Positions 1 to 12,313 of a stretch of DNA of 64,000 bases are shown in pieces; position 1 is the stretch's first letter; each line of letters opens with the position of its first letter. The stretch is from Allodiplogaster sudhausi (lineage: Eukaryota; Nematoda; Chromadorea; Rhabditida; Diplogasteridae). Under the pieces are notes generated by a model, which saw only the letters and a list, made by a program, of their open reading frames with translations, was not told the DNA's origin and ran no database searches. Where the stretch lies: assembly GCA_945643635.1 (NCBI GenBank), contig CALZFC010000087.1, positions 402,501 to 466,500 of the forward strand, given 5' to 3'. The translations under genes were made by a program, and so were the position numbers.

Positions 1-194
1 TTGTGAGCAATGACTTGTGAATATCGCCGAAATGCAAATAAACTGTGTGAGGTCACTGAGATGAATCTCGTCTTCTCCCTCTGCTTCTCTCTCTCTCTCT
101 CCTCATTGTCACTTCTCACATTGGAACACCCCTCCCCTATCCAGCCCATAAGAGCTGAAGCAGAGGAAGCGAGAGTTAACGAGAGAGCACTGAA

Positions 195-248
<54 letters not shown>

Positions 249-1180
249 CGTTGAAGATGAAGAAGAAGAAGAAAATGAAGCCACAGTCGTGAGAAGTGGG
301 AGGGCGGAAGAGGACAACTGCTGTGTGGTGAGAGAGAAGTAACGAATAGGAAGTGTGAATTAGGCTGTCGGTGGATGGCAGAAAGGGAGGGGGGGGGGAG
401 GAGGAGGTCTCCGCTGCCTCTTCGCCCTCGAGCGACGCCATGCGAATCGATGCCCCACTGCGGCGTCTCTCTCTCTCTCTCTTTCTCTGCTCTTCCATTC
501 TCTCTCCCTCCTAATCAGCTGTTCTGATTCGACCTCTCCTTCACAATCTGCCATGCTGTTCATTCTGCTGCCTGGCGACCGTCTTGGCAAGTTGCCAAGC
601 AGACCCGCAGTGGTAGCCATCGCTCCGCCCATTATCGTCTCTCAATCCGCGTCTTAAGAACTCCTTCATCCTCACCATTGAACAGACTCCCCTCCCACTT
701 AATTGTACTGTTCGCAAAGCAGGAAAATATGTCTTTATTTCATATCTGCACACCATTTCAATCCCAAACATGATAAGTTAGCGAAACATTAATGAGGATT
801 TAGCAGATCTGTTTCATTCTCCAACATGTACAGCGTATGAATTTGGTTATAAAAAGTGACACAGCCTACTGTTGATATAAATGATATAAACCCGAAAGCA
901 TCACACAGCCCCCACAGTTCAAAGTGGAAACTCTTCTTTTTTGGGAACTGTTTGAGACTTCAACACTTCTGTGCAATTAGGCAATATTTACACCCTGAAC
1001 AAATCGCTCTGATTCTTTTCATTTAAGAGCTCATAGGCTATTGTTAAATAGTGAACAATTTTTATGGATCACAAGGGAAGCAATTGTTCCAGGAATGGTG
1101 AAGTCAAGAAAACTGAACAACATAATTTTTTTTTTAATTTCAGCTAGATTAGAATAACAAAAAGAAACCCTTAGAGGAGT
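1..1180. other. Non-coding flank with GA/CT microsatellites
   Basis: I see no gene here. The stretch holds a GA tract around 205-245, a CT tract around 466-500 and AT-rich unique sequence from about 770 onward. Open frames in it are Ser/Leu- or Arg/Glu-rich readings of the microsatellites. A perfect palindrome, CTTGGCAAGTTGCCAAG, lies at 583-599 and matches the nuclear factor I consensus TTGGC-N5-GCCAA. It is probably the 3' flank of the minus-strand GAK gene plus regulatory DNA of whatever lies to the left. Confidence 0.5.
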
Positions 1181-1213
1181 TAAATGAAGGAGAGCAGAAT
1201 TGAGAAAGAAGTA

Positions 1214-4200
1214 CTAGAGGGAGGGCGAGCCGGCGTCCTCGAAAGTATTCCAGGCATCGTTGAGTTCAGTGAAGATGGCCTTGGCAAGGGGTTCATTGGC
1301 AGTCCCGGTCTGCTTATCGGGATGCACGACGAGACACGCCATACGGTAGCTCTTCTTTACCTTAACATTAAAGCTCTATTGCATATTTCAATCTCACACC
1401 TAAACACGTTTTATTCAAGTTTCAGTTTAAAAGTGCATTACAGGCTAAAAATAATATTTTCATTTACAATAAAGCAAAAAGACAGAGAGCAGCAGAGAGG
1501 AGAGAGTAAAAGGAAAGAAAGAGACAGAGAAAGAGAGAGAGAGAGGGAGGGAGAGAGAGAGAGGGAGAGAGAGAGAGAGAGGAGAAAGAGAGAGAGAGGA
1601 CCTGGGCAGCAGAGAGGAGAGATGCCATAGATGGCTGCTGCCATCTGTCAGCACCTTCCCAGAGCACCTCGTTGAGAGACACGAGGAGAGCGCGGATGTT
1701 CCGTTCCTTCCCAGCCGTCCAATCCCGAATCTACATTCAACTTTTCAAAGCCTTCGAGAATTATTAAATGAAAAAAAGTAGGGAACAGAGCCAAAAAGCA
1801 GTAGGGGACCTTAATTTGGAGGGGAGTAAGATAAGAGTTCTCCTCAGTCCACCTCATTTCTGCAATGCACCGATTGGCCTCGCTTGATTGGGAGGAAGTG
1901 AATCCTTGGCTCTTCAGAAGGTCATCGAAGGCGTTGAAAGCAGCGGCTGGTGTCTGTAGTACATTTCAATTCATTTGACTGCAGTAGCATCACTCAGTCA
2001 TATACAATTAATTAACTGATTGTGAGGGCGCAATAAGCCGCTGAAGATGGAAAAAAAGATTTCGGATAATTGAATAAAGCGATCCCATCGAAATGCTGGC
2101 AGAATTCCCGTAGCAAAAAATTACGAAAATCGTTAAAAAAAAGATCGAACCTTATTGGAGGGAGGCTTGGGAGGTTGGAAGAAAGCGCGGCTGTAGTTGG
2201 GCGGCTGTCTGCTGGGAGTGCTGCTTCCGCTCTCAGACCTCTTCGGCTCAACCGGATTAGTTGCTAAGAAGTCCGCGAAGGGGTCCGAAGAGAACTTCGA
2301 CGAGGATTCCTCTTGTGCAGCGGGCAGCACAGGGGCAGACGCATTCCTCGACATCGGCTGCACACTCGGCGCACCTTAACGACACACCGAAATCAGCACT
2401 CGACTTCCAATAGAGAGATGACCGTACCAAGGGAAGAAGATCCGAAGAGATCAGCCAGGAGATCTGGCTGGGGAAGGGGGGAGGATGAGAACAGATCAGC
2501 GGGAGGATGAGAAGGGACGGAGGCAGCATTGGCTGGAGTGGAAGAGAAGGAACCGAAGAGAAGATCTTCTGCCACACCCTGCATCTCTGCCACCACACCC
2601 ATCGGGCTCTCTGCTCGCTCTCAAAGATTCTTCGATTATCATACACGAGAAATCACTTCCATAATGGATGCTATCAGGGGAAAAGACATTCATGAGAAGA
2701 ACGAACCCAGTCTTCCCAGTCCAAAAAGGTCAACGTCAGCAGTGGAGGCCAGTTGGGAAGGGCACCGGGAGTAGACCGCCCCCAGGATCGGCGTCTCCTT
2801 CTCATTTCCCTGCAAATATTAATATACCATTTGTTGCTTAAACATGGAATAATACTGTAACTAGCGAAATTAGTTAGGCAAGAAAGTCACGCTAACTTGT
2901 GGAAGACTGGAGACTCGCTCATTCGTCGGAGGAGGGGGAGGGCCCTCCACGAGGAGTTCTTCTTGAGAGTAGGAAGGCTGACGGGGTCGATGGGGAGGAG
3001 CTGGAGGGGGAGCAGAGGAAGGAAGGGAAGACTGGGGAGAAGAGGAAGGAAGGGAAGACTGGGGAGGGGCACCCCAGCTTAGAGTATCGAAGAATCCATT
3101 TGAAGGCTCCCTTCTGTCGTTCTCTCCTCTCTCCTCTTCCACCACAACGCTATTCCCAGTCTCTTTCGGTTCTTTTCCAATAGAAGAGAATCGTCTCTGC
3201 AACTCAACGAGTTCCTTCTGGCTCTCCATCAAATGACGCGGCTCTGCCTGGCCGGGCCGGTAATTGGCCAAGTACGACTTATCTACCGGATTCTTCCGCT
3301 CTTCCCCGCATGGAGAAATCATCAATGACAGCGAGATTCTCAAGCAGGTATTGTTTACTATTGGAATGGAAGCTTTGTCAACGATTAGTTAATACGCGCG
3401 ATTAGACGACAACAAAAGGAAGAAAAGGAAAGAAAGCATTGCCAACTTGATAGAATGAGAAAGAAGAGCCTCATTGGCGGGAGCGAAGTCGAGGTCTCCA
3501 CGGTGGAAGGTCAAGACATTCTCCGATGGATCCAGCAGATTCGGATGGAAACCAATCGTGAACATCCATACCTGTTTACAGTCGATTCTAGCATACCTTG
3601 AGAAAAATATTCAAGGAAGAGAAAAATAGAGAAAGAGAGAGAGAGAGAGAGAGATCTCGAGGAACAAACTTGTTGCAATCGATTAGTGAGCGCATTGTGT
3701 CTGGCATGGAAGAAGACGAGGCAGACATCGCCCGAGGCCACAATTCTCTCCAGAGGAAGCACAACCCGCCCTTCTCCGCTCTCGACTACTCTACAGTGCA
3801 ATCATATCCTTCTTTTTCCCTCGTTAAAATGGGAAGCATGGATATCATGCTAAAGAATTAGTTAAAGTAAGATGGACCAGTAGCTACGAACTGCAGAGAA
3901 TCGTAGGAACGGAAAGAGGAGAAGAGGCGACTTCCATTGGCGAAGACTTCCACGAATGGACGGCAACCAGTGCGGGAGTTGTTGAAGGAAGGAGGAGACT
4001 CGACGGCCACTTCACTCAGACGGACACTCCATTCCCGCTTCAATGACTGCAATCTCTCATTCACGGTCATTCCACTACATGAAGAATGAATGAGGTAACC
4101 TCAGCAAAGTGAGGTTTAGTGTGGTCGTGGACAAGTTGAAGCAGTCGATGGAAGGAGGGAGGGAGAGGAATCGGAGAGGATCCCCGCCGCTCTGTTAACA

Positions 4201-7200
4201 ACTCCTCCGCACACCAGGGACGAGGCACTGCGCAGTGGTAGAGAAGCACTGCCAGGGCCACGACGCTGCAGCCACCTGGCAGTTTCAAGTAGGAAGAATA
4301 CTTTCTCTCAATTAATCAACTATTCTTTGAAGATGCGGAAACTAACTTTCCGATCCGATGATTGCAACGAAATTGCTGTTTTCAGACTGGCGAAGGAATT
4401 GAGAGATGACTCGGCACGCAGCGAGGACTTCTTCGACTGAAGGAGCAGGGCCAGATTCGGTTGCGGGCAACGGACTCTCCCATGGACGGATTGCGTAGTC
4501 ACAACGGAGATGTCTACAAGGAAACATCTCTCACCTATTCAGCAGTCGGCTCAGCAATACCTTTGCGAGACATTGACAAGGAAGAACTTCCGCCTGGTGG
4601 CAATGAGAGTCTGTCGGAGGGCGTCCTCTGCCTGCGCGGCCAGAGCCTCAGGCACTCCCTCTGCTTGGGGTGCAATCAGAAGACGGCCGGTTAGCCAGGC
4701 AATGTCCGGGCCACGCCCACCGTAGGTTGCTGCTGCTGTCTGCACCACTGCAGTCGTCTTGTCCTGCAATCACCTCGAATTTCCCACGAAAACAATTCCG
4801 ACAAGGCTCTGAAAATACTCACGACTTAACAGTAGACATATGAAAATAATAACAAAGGAAAAGAAACGGACATAAGGAAACACTAGAGGTTACATAAAAT
4901 ATAACCTTGAAATTCTTAAACAGGTTAATTCCCTGTCCACGAATAGAAGAGATAGCAGCGGAGGCGAATTCGCTGGCATCACTGCGAGGAGGAATGCGAG
5001 GAATTTGGGACGCAGGGGCGGAAGAGGAAGCAGGCTGGGAGGGGTCGGCAGTCTGCGGGAGACCACCCGTGAGATGAGTGGGGTCCACTCCAGGCACTGG
5101 GGTGTCCACACGAACTGAGTGAGCGATGGCAAGGACAACCACTCCCTCCAGCAAGGCAGTGGCAGTTTGACGTTCCCGTGGGTCGGGCTTCAGAGTTGAC
5201 TCTGCAGGGACATCTTGACACTCGAACTGCAGAGAAGTGACGAACCAATCAGAGGGTGGAACATGGCATATCTCTCGTCATCAGGGGGAAGAGAATAGCG
5301 AGCGTAGACAATTCGAAGTTTGGCCGAGTCTTCAAAGGGATGTGAACGGAAGCACAAGTAGAAGAGAACGCAGCCAAGTGCCTGTCAAGTACAAATTCAG
5401 CCTCACCAGGGAATGGTCAGAAACCCTGGAAACCAAAATTAATAATTGTTGGTCCATCGTTAAAGGAGGTCATAAAAAGATGCGGAATCGAAAAATAAAC
5501 AGCTGAATCGATATACAAAAAAAGTTAAAACCCTTTAAAGTTTCATAAAAGTTTTGCTGCTTGTGAAATAGCGATGTTAAAAACTGTTTTAAGACTCTTA
5601 ACAACGAGTCGTGGCCTAGTGGATTGTGAGCGGGGCTGAAAATTTTTGGGCGCGAGTTCGATACTCCTTCGGTACAACTTTTTTTCCCTTTTTGTATAAG
5701 TGCATTTTCGAATGTTTACAGAACATCTTTTGCTTTTCTGGCGTTATCAGAAATATAATGCACTTTGCCAATGCAACTCTTCTCAACTTAACCATTCTTT
5801 AAATTTAAATTATCCGAATGTATGCATATTTGTATGTATGTATGTATGCATGTATGTATTTTTTAATGTGTTTTTTTCAATTCAGAGTTTAAAAATGTAT
5901 GGAACAAAAAAAAGTCAAAAATCTTCAACATCTATCCACATGTGTGCACTTCTGTTAGGCAAAAGTGGATACATGCAGAGAGGGCTGTTGTACTTTGCGC
6001 TCACGATGGATGCCAGCAGTGCACAGTCTTCGCACGGAGATGAAGGAGGACGAGTGAAGCAGATCTACAAATGGTGTTCATCCTGGATTTCCCGCTGAAA
6101 AAAAGTCTATCGTTGGTCGTAGACTCACAAGAGTCACGCCAAAGAAAATCAACATTGACGGTCCCGGATTGGTGCGAAAGGCGGACGATTTCGGCAAAGA
6201 ATTCAATGAGGCAATGAAATCGTACTTTCTCTGATGTGTGTAACGCAGATCAGAGTGGATTCGAAAATCCGCGAACACTGGAATTTACTGCCGAGAAGAA
6301 GATCTAGCGACTTGTGCAGTCTGCGTCTTCCAGGACCCATTCCTGCACTCCTAGACTCCTCGACTCTCTAGAAGAATCACGCACGCTGATGTGAAGCGCA
6401 TTCTGCCAGTCCACAAGGACCTCCAGATAAACAACATCACATATATTGATAAATGTTGAACTTTTTTTTTTTACTTTTTCTTAAAAGGTTTAAATTTAAA
6501 AAAAAACAAGAATATATACATATGTACATATGTACATATATGCACACATTCGGATAATTTTAATTTAAAGAATGGTTGCGTCGGCAAAGTGCATTATCTT
6601 TCTGATAACGCTAGAAAAGCAAATGATGTTCTTTAAACATTCGAAAATGCACTTATACAAAAAGGGAAAAATTTGTACCGAAGGGGTATCGAACTCGCGC
6701 CCAAAAATTTTCAGCCCCGCTCACTATCCACTAGGCCACGACTCGTTGTTAAGAGTCTTAAAAGAGTTTTTAACATCGCTATTTCACAAGCAACAAAACT
6801 TTTATGAAACTTTAAAGGGTTTTAACTTTTTTTGTATATCGATTTAGCTGTTTATTTTTCGATTCCGCACCTTTTTATGACCTCCTTTAACAATGGACCA
6901 AAAACTGTTAATTTTGGTTTCCAGGGTTTCTGACCATTCCCTGGTCAGTTAGCACAAAAGAACGAAGAAGCAACATTTCCTCACCCAAACATCTTGCTGC
7001 GGACCAACTGGGTAATGTTGGTAAGTTTCTAGAATTTCAGGAGCACGATACATCGGAGTTGTGTGCTTTTGGAACTGGAATAAACTTATTTTTCGTTAAT
7101 TATTTAAAGATATGAAATATTAAAGAATACCTACAGAACTGTACAAACAGAAAGATAAATAAGCGAAATTCTTCTTTACGAATGAACCTTTTTTGTGATC

Positions 7201-8174
7201 GAAGATGTATCATAAATACATAACACCTCTGTAAGTCGAGAAGTATAAAGTAACAACAAACATTTTCTTCAAGTTGCGTTCTTTGAGATGCATTCCAATC
7301 TTCAGAAGGAAAGAATTGCTCCGTAGTCGCACTTCCAAAGTCACAGAGCTTAACAACGCCCGCTCCATCGAAGAGAATATTCTCCACCTGAAACGGATTA
7401 TTAATTGAGTATAATTGAGTACTACTCATTCTTAACTATCTAACAATACCACTTATCAATAACGCACTTTCATATCGCGATGAGTTACCGGCGGAGTTTG
7501 GCGGTGCAAATAACAAATTGCATCGGTTGCACCATGGAAAATGTTTAGCACTTGAGGGACGGTGAGAGGACCAGCCATTATTAGTTCCATCGCGTTTCCT
7601 CCTGCATGGTTAGTTACTTATGACTGTAAGCAGATGAATTGTATAAATAGTATACAGGATTGTCCATTTGAGAAAGAAAAACAATCGTTTAATTAGTTCT
7701 TGAAACTCGCCTGAACAGAGCTCAGTAAGGAGAAGATATTCGTGTGCCCTGGGGGGTAACTCAGCCTTCGCCCATCCAATAAATCGTAGTATATGAGCAT
7801 GCCCAGACAGCTCAAGAGTTCGAGAGTAACGAATCCGGCTTGGTAATAAAGAAGAAGCACCCAACCGTCTTCAGCAGCTTGATCTCGTCAGAAATAGCCC
7901 TGCGCGCAGCTTCGTCATGGGCGACTTGTCTCTTCAAGGCATACCACACCCCTTTCCTGTCCTGAGCCGCGAATACAACGGCATAGCCACCTGTACAGCA
8001 ACAAGAAGATTACCGACAACTTCAAAAGTACTCACCTTCTGCAATCTGCGCCTTGATCCGAATGTCCAGGTCGTTAACACGGATGGCCTGGCCGAGGAGT
8101 GGATGCGAAGCTCCGCCCCCACTCCCGCCTCCCTCTCTGCCACCGCCCAACATTGATAGCGCTAAACGCAGCAT
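1214..8174 (-). CDS. GAK: Cyclin-G-associated kinase / auxilin (kinase-PTEN-like-C2-J domain)
   Basis: This is a clathrin-uncoating co-chaperone of the GAK family, which recruits Hsc70 to coated vesicles and phosphorylates adaptors. The order of domains is the family's. A numb-associated-type kinase (8174 to about 5080) shows the glycine loop [10 protein letters not shown], the lysine in [20 protein letters not shown] and MYRAPEIL. It is followed by a tensin-like phosphatase domain (about 4750-4130), a C2 domain with [13 protein letters not shown] (about 4070-3700), a Pro/Ser linker with DPFADF clathrin/adaptor-type motifs (about 3340-2130) and a C-terminal J domain with the HPD motif (VVHPDKQTG) ending [15 protein letters not shown] and a stop at 1214. 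The start at 8174 has a second in-frame ATG at 8153. The phosphatase loop is degenerate: the HCxDGRAAS-type motif of human GAK reads IGSESGGCS, so phosphatase activity is unlikely. Many exons; one intron contains a foldback element. UTP18 ends 165 bp upstream on the same strand. Confidence 0.93.
5406..6944. mobile_element. Foldback (long-TIR) DNA element with tRNA-like Pol III boxes
   Basis: A 1,539-bp element is bounded by inverted repeats of about 430 bp (5406 to about 5835 and about 6520 to 6944) that are roughly 95% identical by eye. Both ends begin CCAGGGAATGGTCAG, and CCAGGG recurs inverted about 18 bp further in. The element is flanked by the trinucleotide TCA at 5403-5405 and 6945-6947, a likely 3-bp target duplication. 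Each arm carries a tRNA-like block with an A box (TGGCCTAGTGG) and a B box (GTTCGATAC), near 5610-5665 and mirrored near 6690-6745. The roughly 600-bp core encodes no transposase that I can see, so it is non-autonomous. It sits inside a GAK intron. Removing it and one TCA leaves a clean 61-nt GT-AG intron, so the insertion is recent and probably harmless to splicing. Confidence 0.85.
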
Positions 8175-8338
8175 CTAATCCAACCTCTCGTAATCCACAT
8201 ACTTACATGACCAGAGAGGGAGAGTTCGAATACCTTGGTCACAAACCAACCATCGCAAATTAGTAAGTTCAACGAATTCTTTATATCAACGAGTAACAAA
8301 GAAGAAAAGATTAACAACTGCAATAACAAAAAGTGCGC

Positions 8339-11300
8339 TCAGTAGTCATCAAAATGATCAATTTCATAAAGACGGGTTTCGCCGGCCTTCGTACCGACGG
8401 CCATGTAACGAGAATGGGGGGAGAACGCAATGGAGGAGGCACCCGCCAGCTGCAGACAAATCGAGTCAGAGAGAAGAAACGAAAGCCAAGTAAAAACTTT
8501 ATTTCAGAAATAATTTAGTAAAAAAAAAGAGGAAAAGCACGACAGAACTAAGAAAATATTGATAAGGAACTACAGTGAAATGGCGAACCTTCTCGTTTTT
8601 GGTGGGCAGATCGATGAAGACAGTTCCCGAATGGACATGCATCACTCGCAATGCATTGCTCTGCAAATCATTCCAGGTCAAGAGGAGAAGGTGCAAGGCG
8701 AACTTACAATCACGTCACTCCCAGCAGCCAGAATCTGAGAGTCGTGATTGAAGCTGAGACAGGACACTGCAGTCCTCAGGTTGTCCATTGAGAAAAGCGG
8801 CTGAGGCTCGGCCGATTGCCTCACCTGACAGTTCATTTCCCTCCATTTTCAAGTTTACAGGATTAGTTCCAAAAACATGGACTGTTATTCTTAATTACAA
8901 TGGTAATTAACGTCGACATTGAAACTGTCTAAAATAGTATTAGGGTTGTAATAATGCCGTCGCATGTACAGCCCCTCTCCCAGATTTTGGATAAATTGGC
9001 AACCCTAAACCTATATTTTCGTATAAAACTGCAAATATCTCTGTCTACAACACCCGCATTGACTTCTATTCCCTGAGTAATAATAGTGTACCGCATCAGA
9101 GGAGTAGACATTGACAATTCCAGTGTTGGCTCCCACCGCAATGTAAGAACCATCAGGAGAGACAGTGACAGCACATGCACGGACACAACCATCATCACTG
9201 AAGGAGTGAGTGCTGGAAGGGGAGGAGGCTCCGCCCACGCGGAACACAAAGACACTCCCACTTTCTGCAACACACTATGCTCCTTCGAATACAGTAAGCC
9301 TCTCAACCTGTGGCGGCCCACAGCTCGTCATTGCAAACGGAGGAAAATTCTAACGAGACCACAGACTTCGAAGCATTGAACTTCCGAATGAGCTCCATTG
9401 ACTAAACCAGGATGACAGTGGAGATTGAAAATCGAAATTAGTGAAAGCTACGTCCAAAAACAATCCAATAACGCAACAAATAACAGGAAATAAAAAAAGA
9501 TACGGACCGCCAGAGCAATGATGTAGATTTCTCCGAATTTGCCAGCCATTGCGAGAAGCTTGGAATCTTTTGAAATTGTGGAGAGGCCCGTGTTCTGACG
9601 CGGAATACCTGGAGATCGAACAATCAGAACCATTTTAAACGTTAGAGATGTCATTTATTTGCGGCATTAGAATACGTGCTTATTTAAAGTCGGCGTGATC
9701 CCGACGGTATCCGAGGGAAGGAAAAAAACACACTTCTTCCTAGTGGAATTGCCAGGAAGGTCATGCCTAGCATGGCTTAAGGAACGACGAAAAATATACA
9801 TACATTTCTTAAGAATAACAAAATAAACTGCAAAAATCTACAAGGAAGAACAGGAACGCACAGTTTGGTAGTCGCAGCTGTGTTGTCTGTGCCGTTTCAA
9901 TATCGCAGCGCATGAAGTAAGACTATAAATTAACAGATTTTACGAGATAGAAATAATATATTAAAAATCTAAAGAGAAAAAAGTAATTTGCACCTGAGCC
10001 CGAGAGCCCGCCACGATCGATTTTCCGCAGTTTACAAAGTCGAAGGAACTAATAGGAAAGTTCTTGAATTTAATCCCGCGAACAAAGTGATCCTTCCTGG
10101 CGTCAGAATCCACCTTCAAAACTAAACCGTAACCCAGCCAAGAGAACGAAAGAATAAATAACAATAATTAATAAATGAAAAAATTTCAAGCTACATAAGC
10201 ACGATTCTAGGAACAAAAGGAATGCATATTGCCGACAGCTTCGTTGGAGAAAGAAAATAATTAAATGCGAACCATGAATAGCGAAACTTTCTCTCCGTCG
10301 CCCGCAGTAATCAGAAGCTTTTCCTTCCGATGAAATCTCAGAACATTCAGTGGCTTCTAAAGAAAACAAACGGCACTATACTAGTTGGGGGGGGGACCAA
10401 ACAAATTTGCCATTCGAACACAAATCGTTCACAGGAGTGTTTTAGGAAATGGGAAATTTGAGTCCGAATGGTTAAAAAATATCAGTCCCCCAAACTAGTA
10501 TAGCGCCAAGAAAAAAAAATTCTCTTCGAGAAAGCCACAATAGTTATATTTTCGAAAAGAAGATTTAACATGACATCAAGTGCATGCAAAGACCATGTTC
10601 GACGACCTTAGTGCTGTGCCCAACAGTGATGTCCTTGAGTAGACGAGCCTTGGAATACCCTTTAGATAACTGTTGATCTTTCTCGACGTAAGCCATGGCT
10701 GTGCCACTAATTGCCTTTAAAATCTCATCAGCATCCGAGTCAGAATCATCTGCTACTTGAGCTAAATGGGAAAATATTCTTAAGTAGTTAAAGAGGGAGA
10801 TCGTACCAGTCTTTTTGTTAGAAGTTGAAGCCCACTTTGGGGTTTTACCAGCATTCTTACGTCTCACGAACACATCACGAAGCCTCTTCGCGTATTCCTT
10901 TAAACAGCCGGTTCCCTCGCCACTCAAACCGGAACAAAAAAAGAAAAACCTTCTTATTGACAAGAGTGTCATCGACTCTCCTGAGTTTCTTTTCTGTAAT
11001 TTCCACGCTTTGAGCTTCATCCTCGTCATCTTCATCTCTCCACTTAGCCTGCGTTCTATCTTCGGCCTGAATTTTAACAAATCAATATTTCTCCTTTAAC
11101 TCCGTCCTGACAAATAATACCGAGGATTTAAGGATGCAAAAAAAATTATCTAACTTTTGATATCTCGATCGACTCATCGGCGCTGCTTTCACCCGAATCC
11201 GATTCTGAATCAGATTCGAGACCCTGCTTTCCAAAAAGCTTTGTGGCAAGAGCAATCTCCTGTGTTCCCGCCGCCTTCTTAGGCGGGGCACGAGTTTCGA

Positions 11301-11385
11301 TCACTGGCGTATTCTTCGCCTCCAAAGCCTTCTCTTGCGTTCTCACCGCGGCCTTCCTCTTACTTGTGGTACGGGTCGGCATCAC
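8339..11385 (-). CDS. UTP18: U3 snoRNP-associated WD40 protein UTP18
   Basis: This is a nucleolar WD-repeat protein of the small-subunit processome, needed for early 18S rRNA processing. The first exon starts at 11385 and encodes a basic then acidic tail (KRKAAV, then DSESDSGESSADES). It continues through KWRDEDDEDEA and EYAKRLRDVF into WD blades. Recognisable blades include VLRFHRKEKLLITAGDGEKV (about 10350), FPISSFDFVNCGKSIVAGS (about 10040) and SPDGSYIAVGANTGIVNVY (about 9150). The C-terminus IAFSPHSRYMAVGTKAG followed by ETRLYEIDHFDDY matches the conserved UTP18 ending (SPRSGYFALGNEKGKALMY in human). Introns are short; one after NKK is about 34 nt. Another, near 10370-10510, holds a MITE. 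The stop is at 8339. It lies upstream of GAK on the same strand with a 165-bp gap, so co-transcription is possible. Confidence 0.9.
10372..10507. mobile_element. 136-bp MITE with GGCRCTATACTAGTT inverted ends
   Basis: The sequence starts GGCACTATACTAGTTGGG and its reverse complement starts GGCGCTATACTAGTTTGG, giving inverted ends of about 24 bp around a short AT-rich core. It has no coding capacity. It lies in a UTP18 intron. A related half-copy occurs at about 43701-43780 in the NSD gene and shares GGCGCTATACTAGTTGG and the inner CATTCGA block. The target duplication is unclear. Confidence 0.7.
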
Positions 11386-11705
11386 TTCTCAATTTTTTTT
11401 CAGTCATAATATCACGAGAATTAACTCCAATACAAACCTCCAAGAAAGGAAAAAAGTAATTAGAAAAACAACACGCACACCCCACCAACTGGCAGCTTAA
11501 GCATTTCTCCATTTCTCCCATTGTGTACACTGGACACAGTACTCCTCGCACTTAATTTCATGTGCTCTTGTAATCACGATTGCTTTGTACCCAAGTGCCA
11601 ACAAAATTCCCTTCAAGAACGTAGATCATGTAACTTCGTAATCTTGCAAAATATATTTTATTAGTATCTGCATATGCCTAATATTCATCGCAATGTAAAT
11701 GATGG

Positions 11706-12235
11706 CTACATTTCGCGAATTCCCGCATGGTGGCAGTACATCATAACATTCCAGTTGTAAAGACAGGTGACGTCATCTTTGGTTATCTTCTCGATAGAGG
11801 TTCCAGACGGGTCGCACATTCGAAGACAACGAGAGCCAACCTAGATCGCCATTTTTGTATTTGGTAGATTATTGCATACCAAACGAGCTGAGGACCTGAA
11901 GTTGCGGGGAGTTAAGATCGAGGGCTGCGCAGCACTTGCGATTGTCTCTGTTCTGCGAGGCGCAGAAGAGAATGGACGAGAGAAACTTCAGAGAACACTT
12001 CCCTCCTCGCACCACGTCGGTCAACTGGAAGACACTCTTTCATATCCATCTTAGAGAGATATAAGACCTTTTGCCGAGCAGTTCCCTGGTCGGTCTCGTA
12101 GGTGCAAAGGGAGTGGCACTCCACAGGCACGTAGAGGGAGCAACACGCATGGAATAGCTTATCCGCGATTTCCCGCGTTGTGCATGGCAGGTAGTGACGC
12201 TCTGCGGTTCCACACTTTCCCTTAACTTATTCTTT

Positions 12236-12313
<78 letters not shown>

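Noticed and set aside
5608..5670. tRNA gene suggested by A box and B box
   Set aside because: The block has good internal promoter boxes, but the acceptor-stem arms do not pair and the sequence is mirrored in the other arm of the foldback element. It is a tRNA-derived repeat, not a tRNA.
10815..11099. Plus-strand frame opposite UTP18
   Set aside because: It is a shadow of the minus-strand UTP18 exons, which carry the conserved protein sequence.
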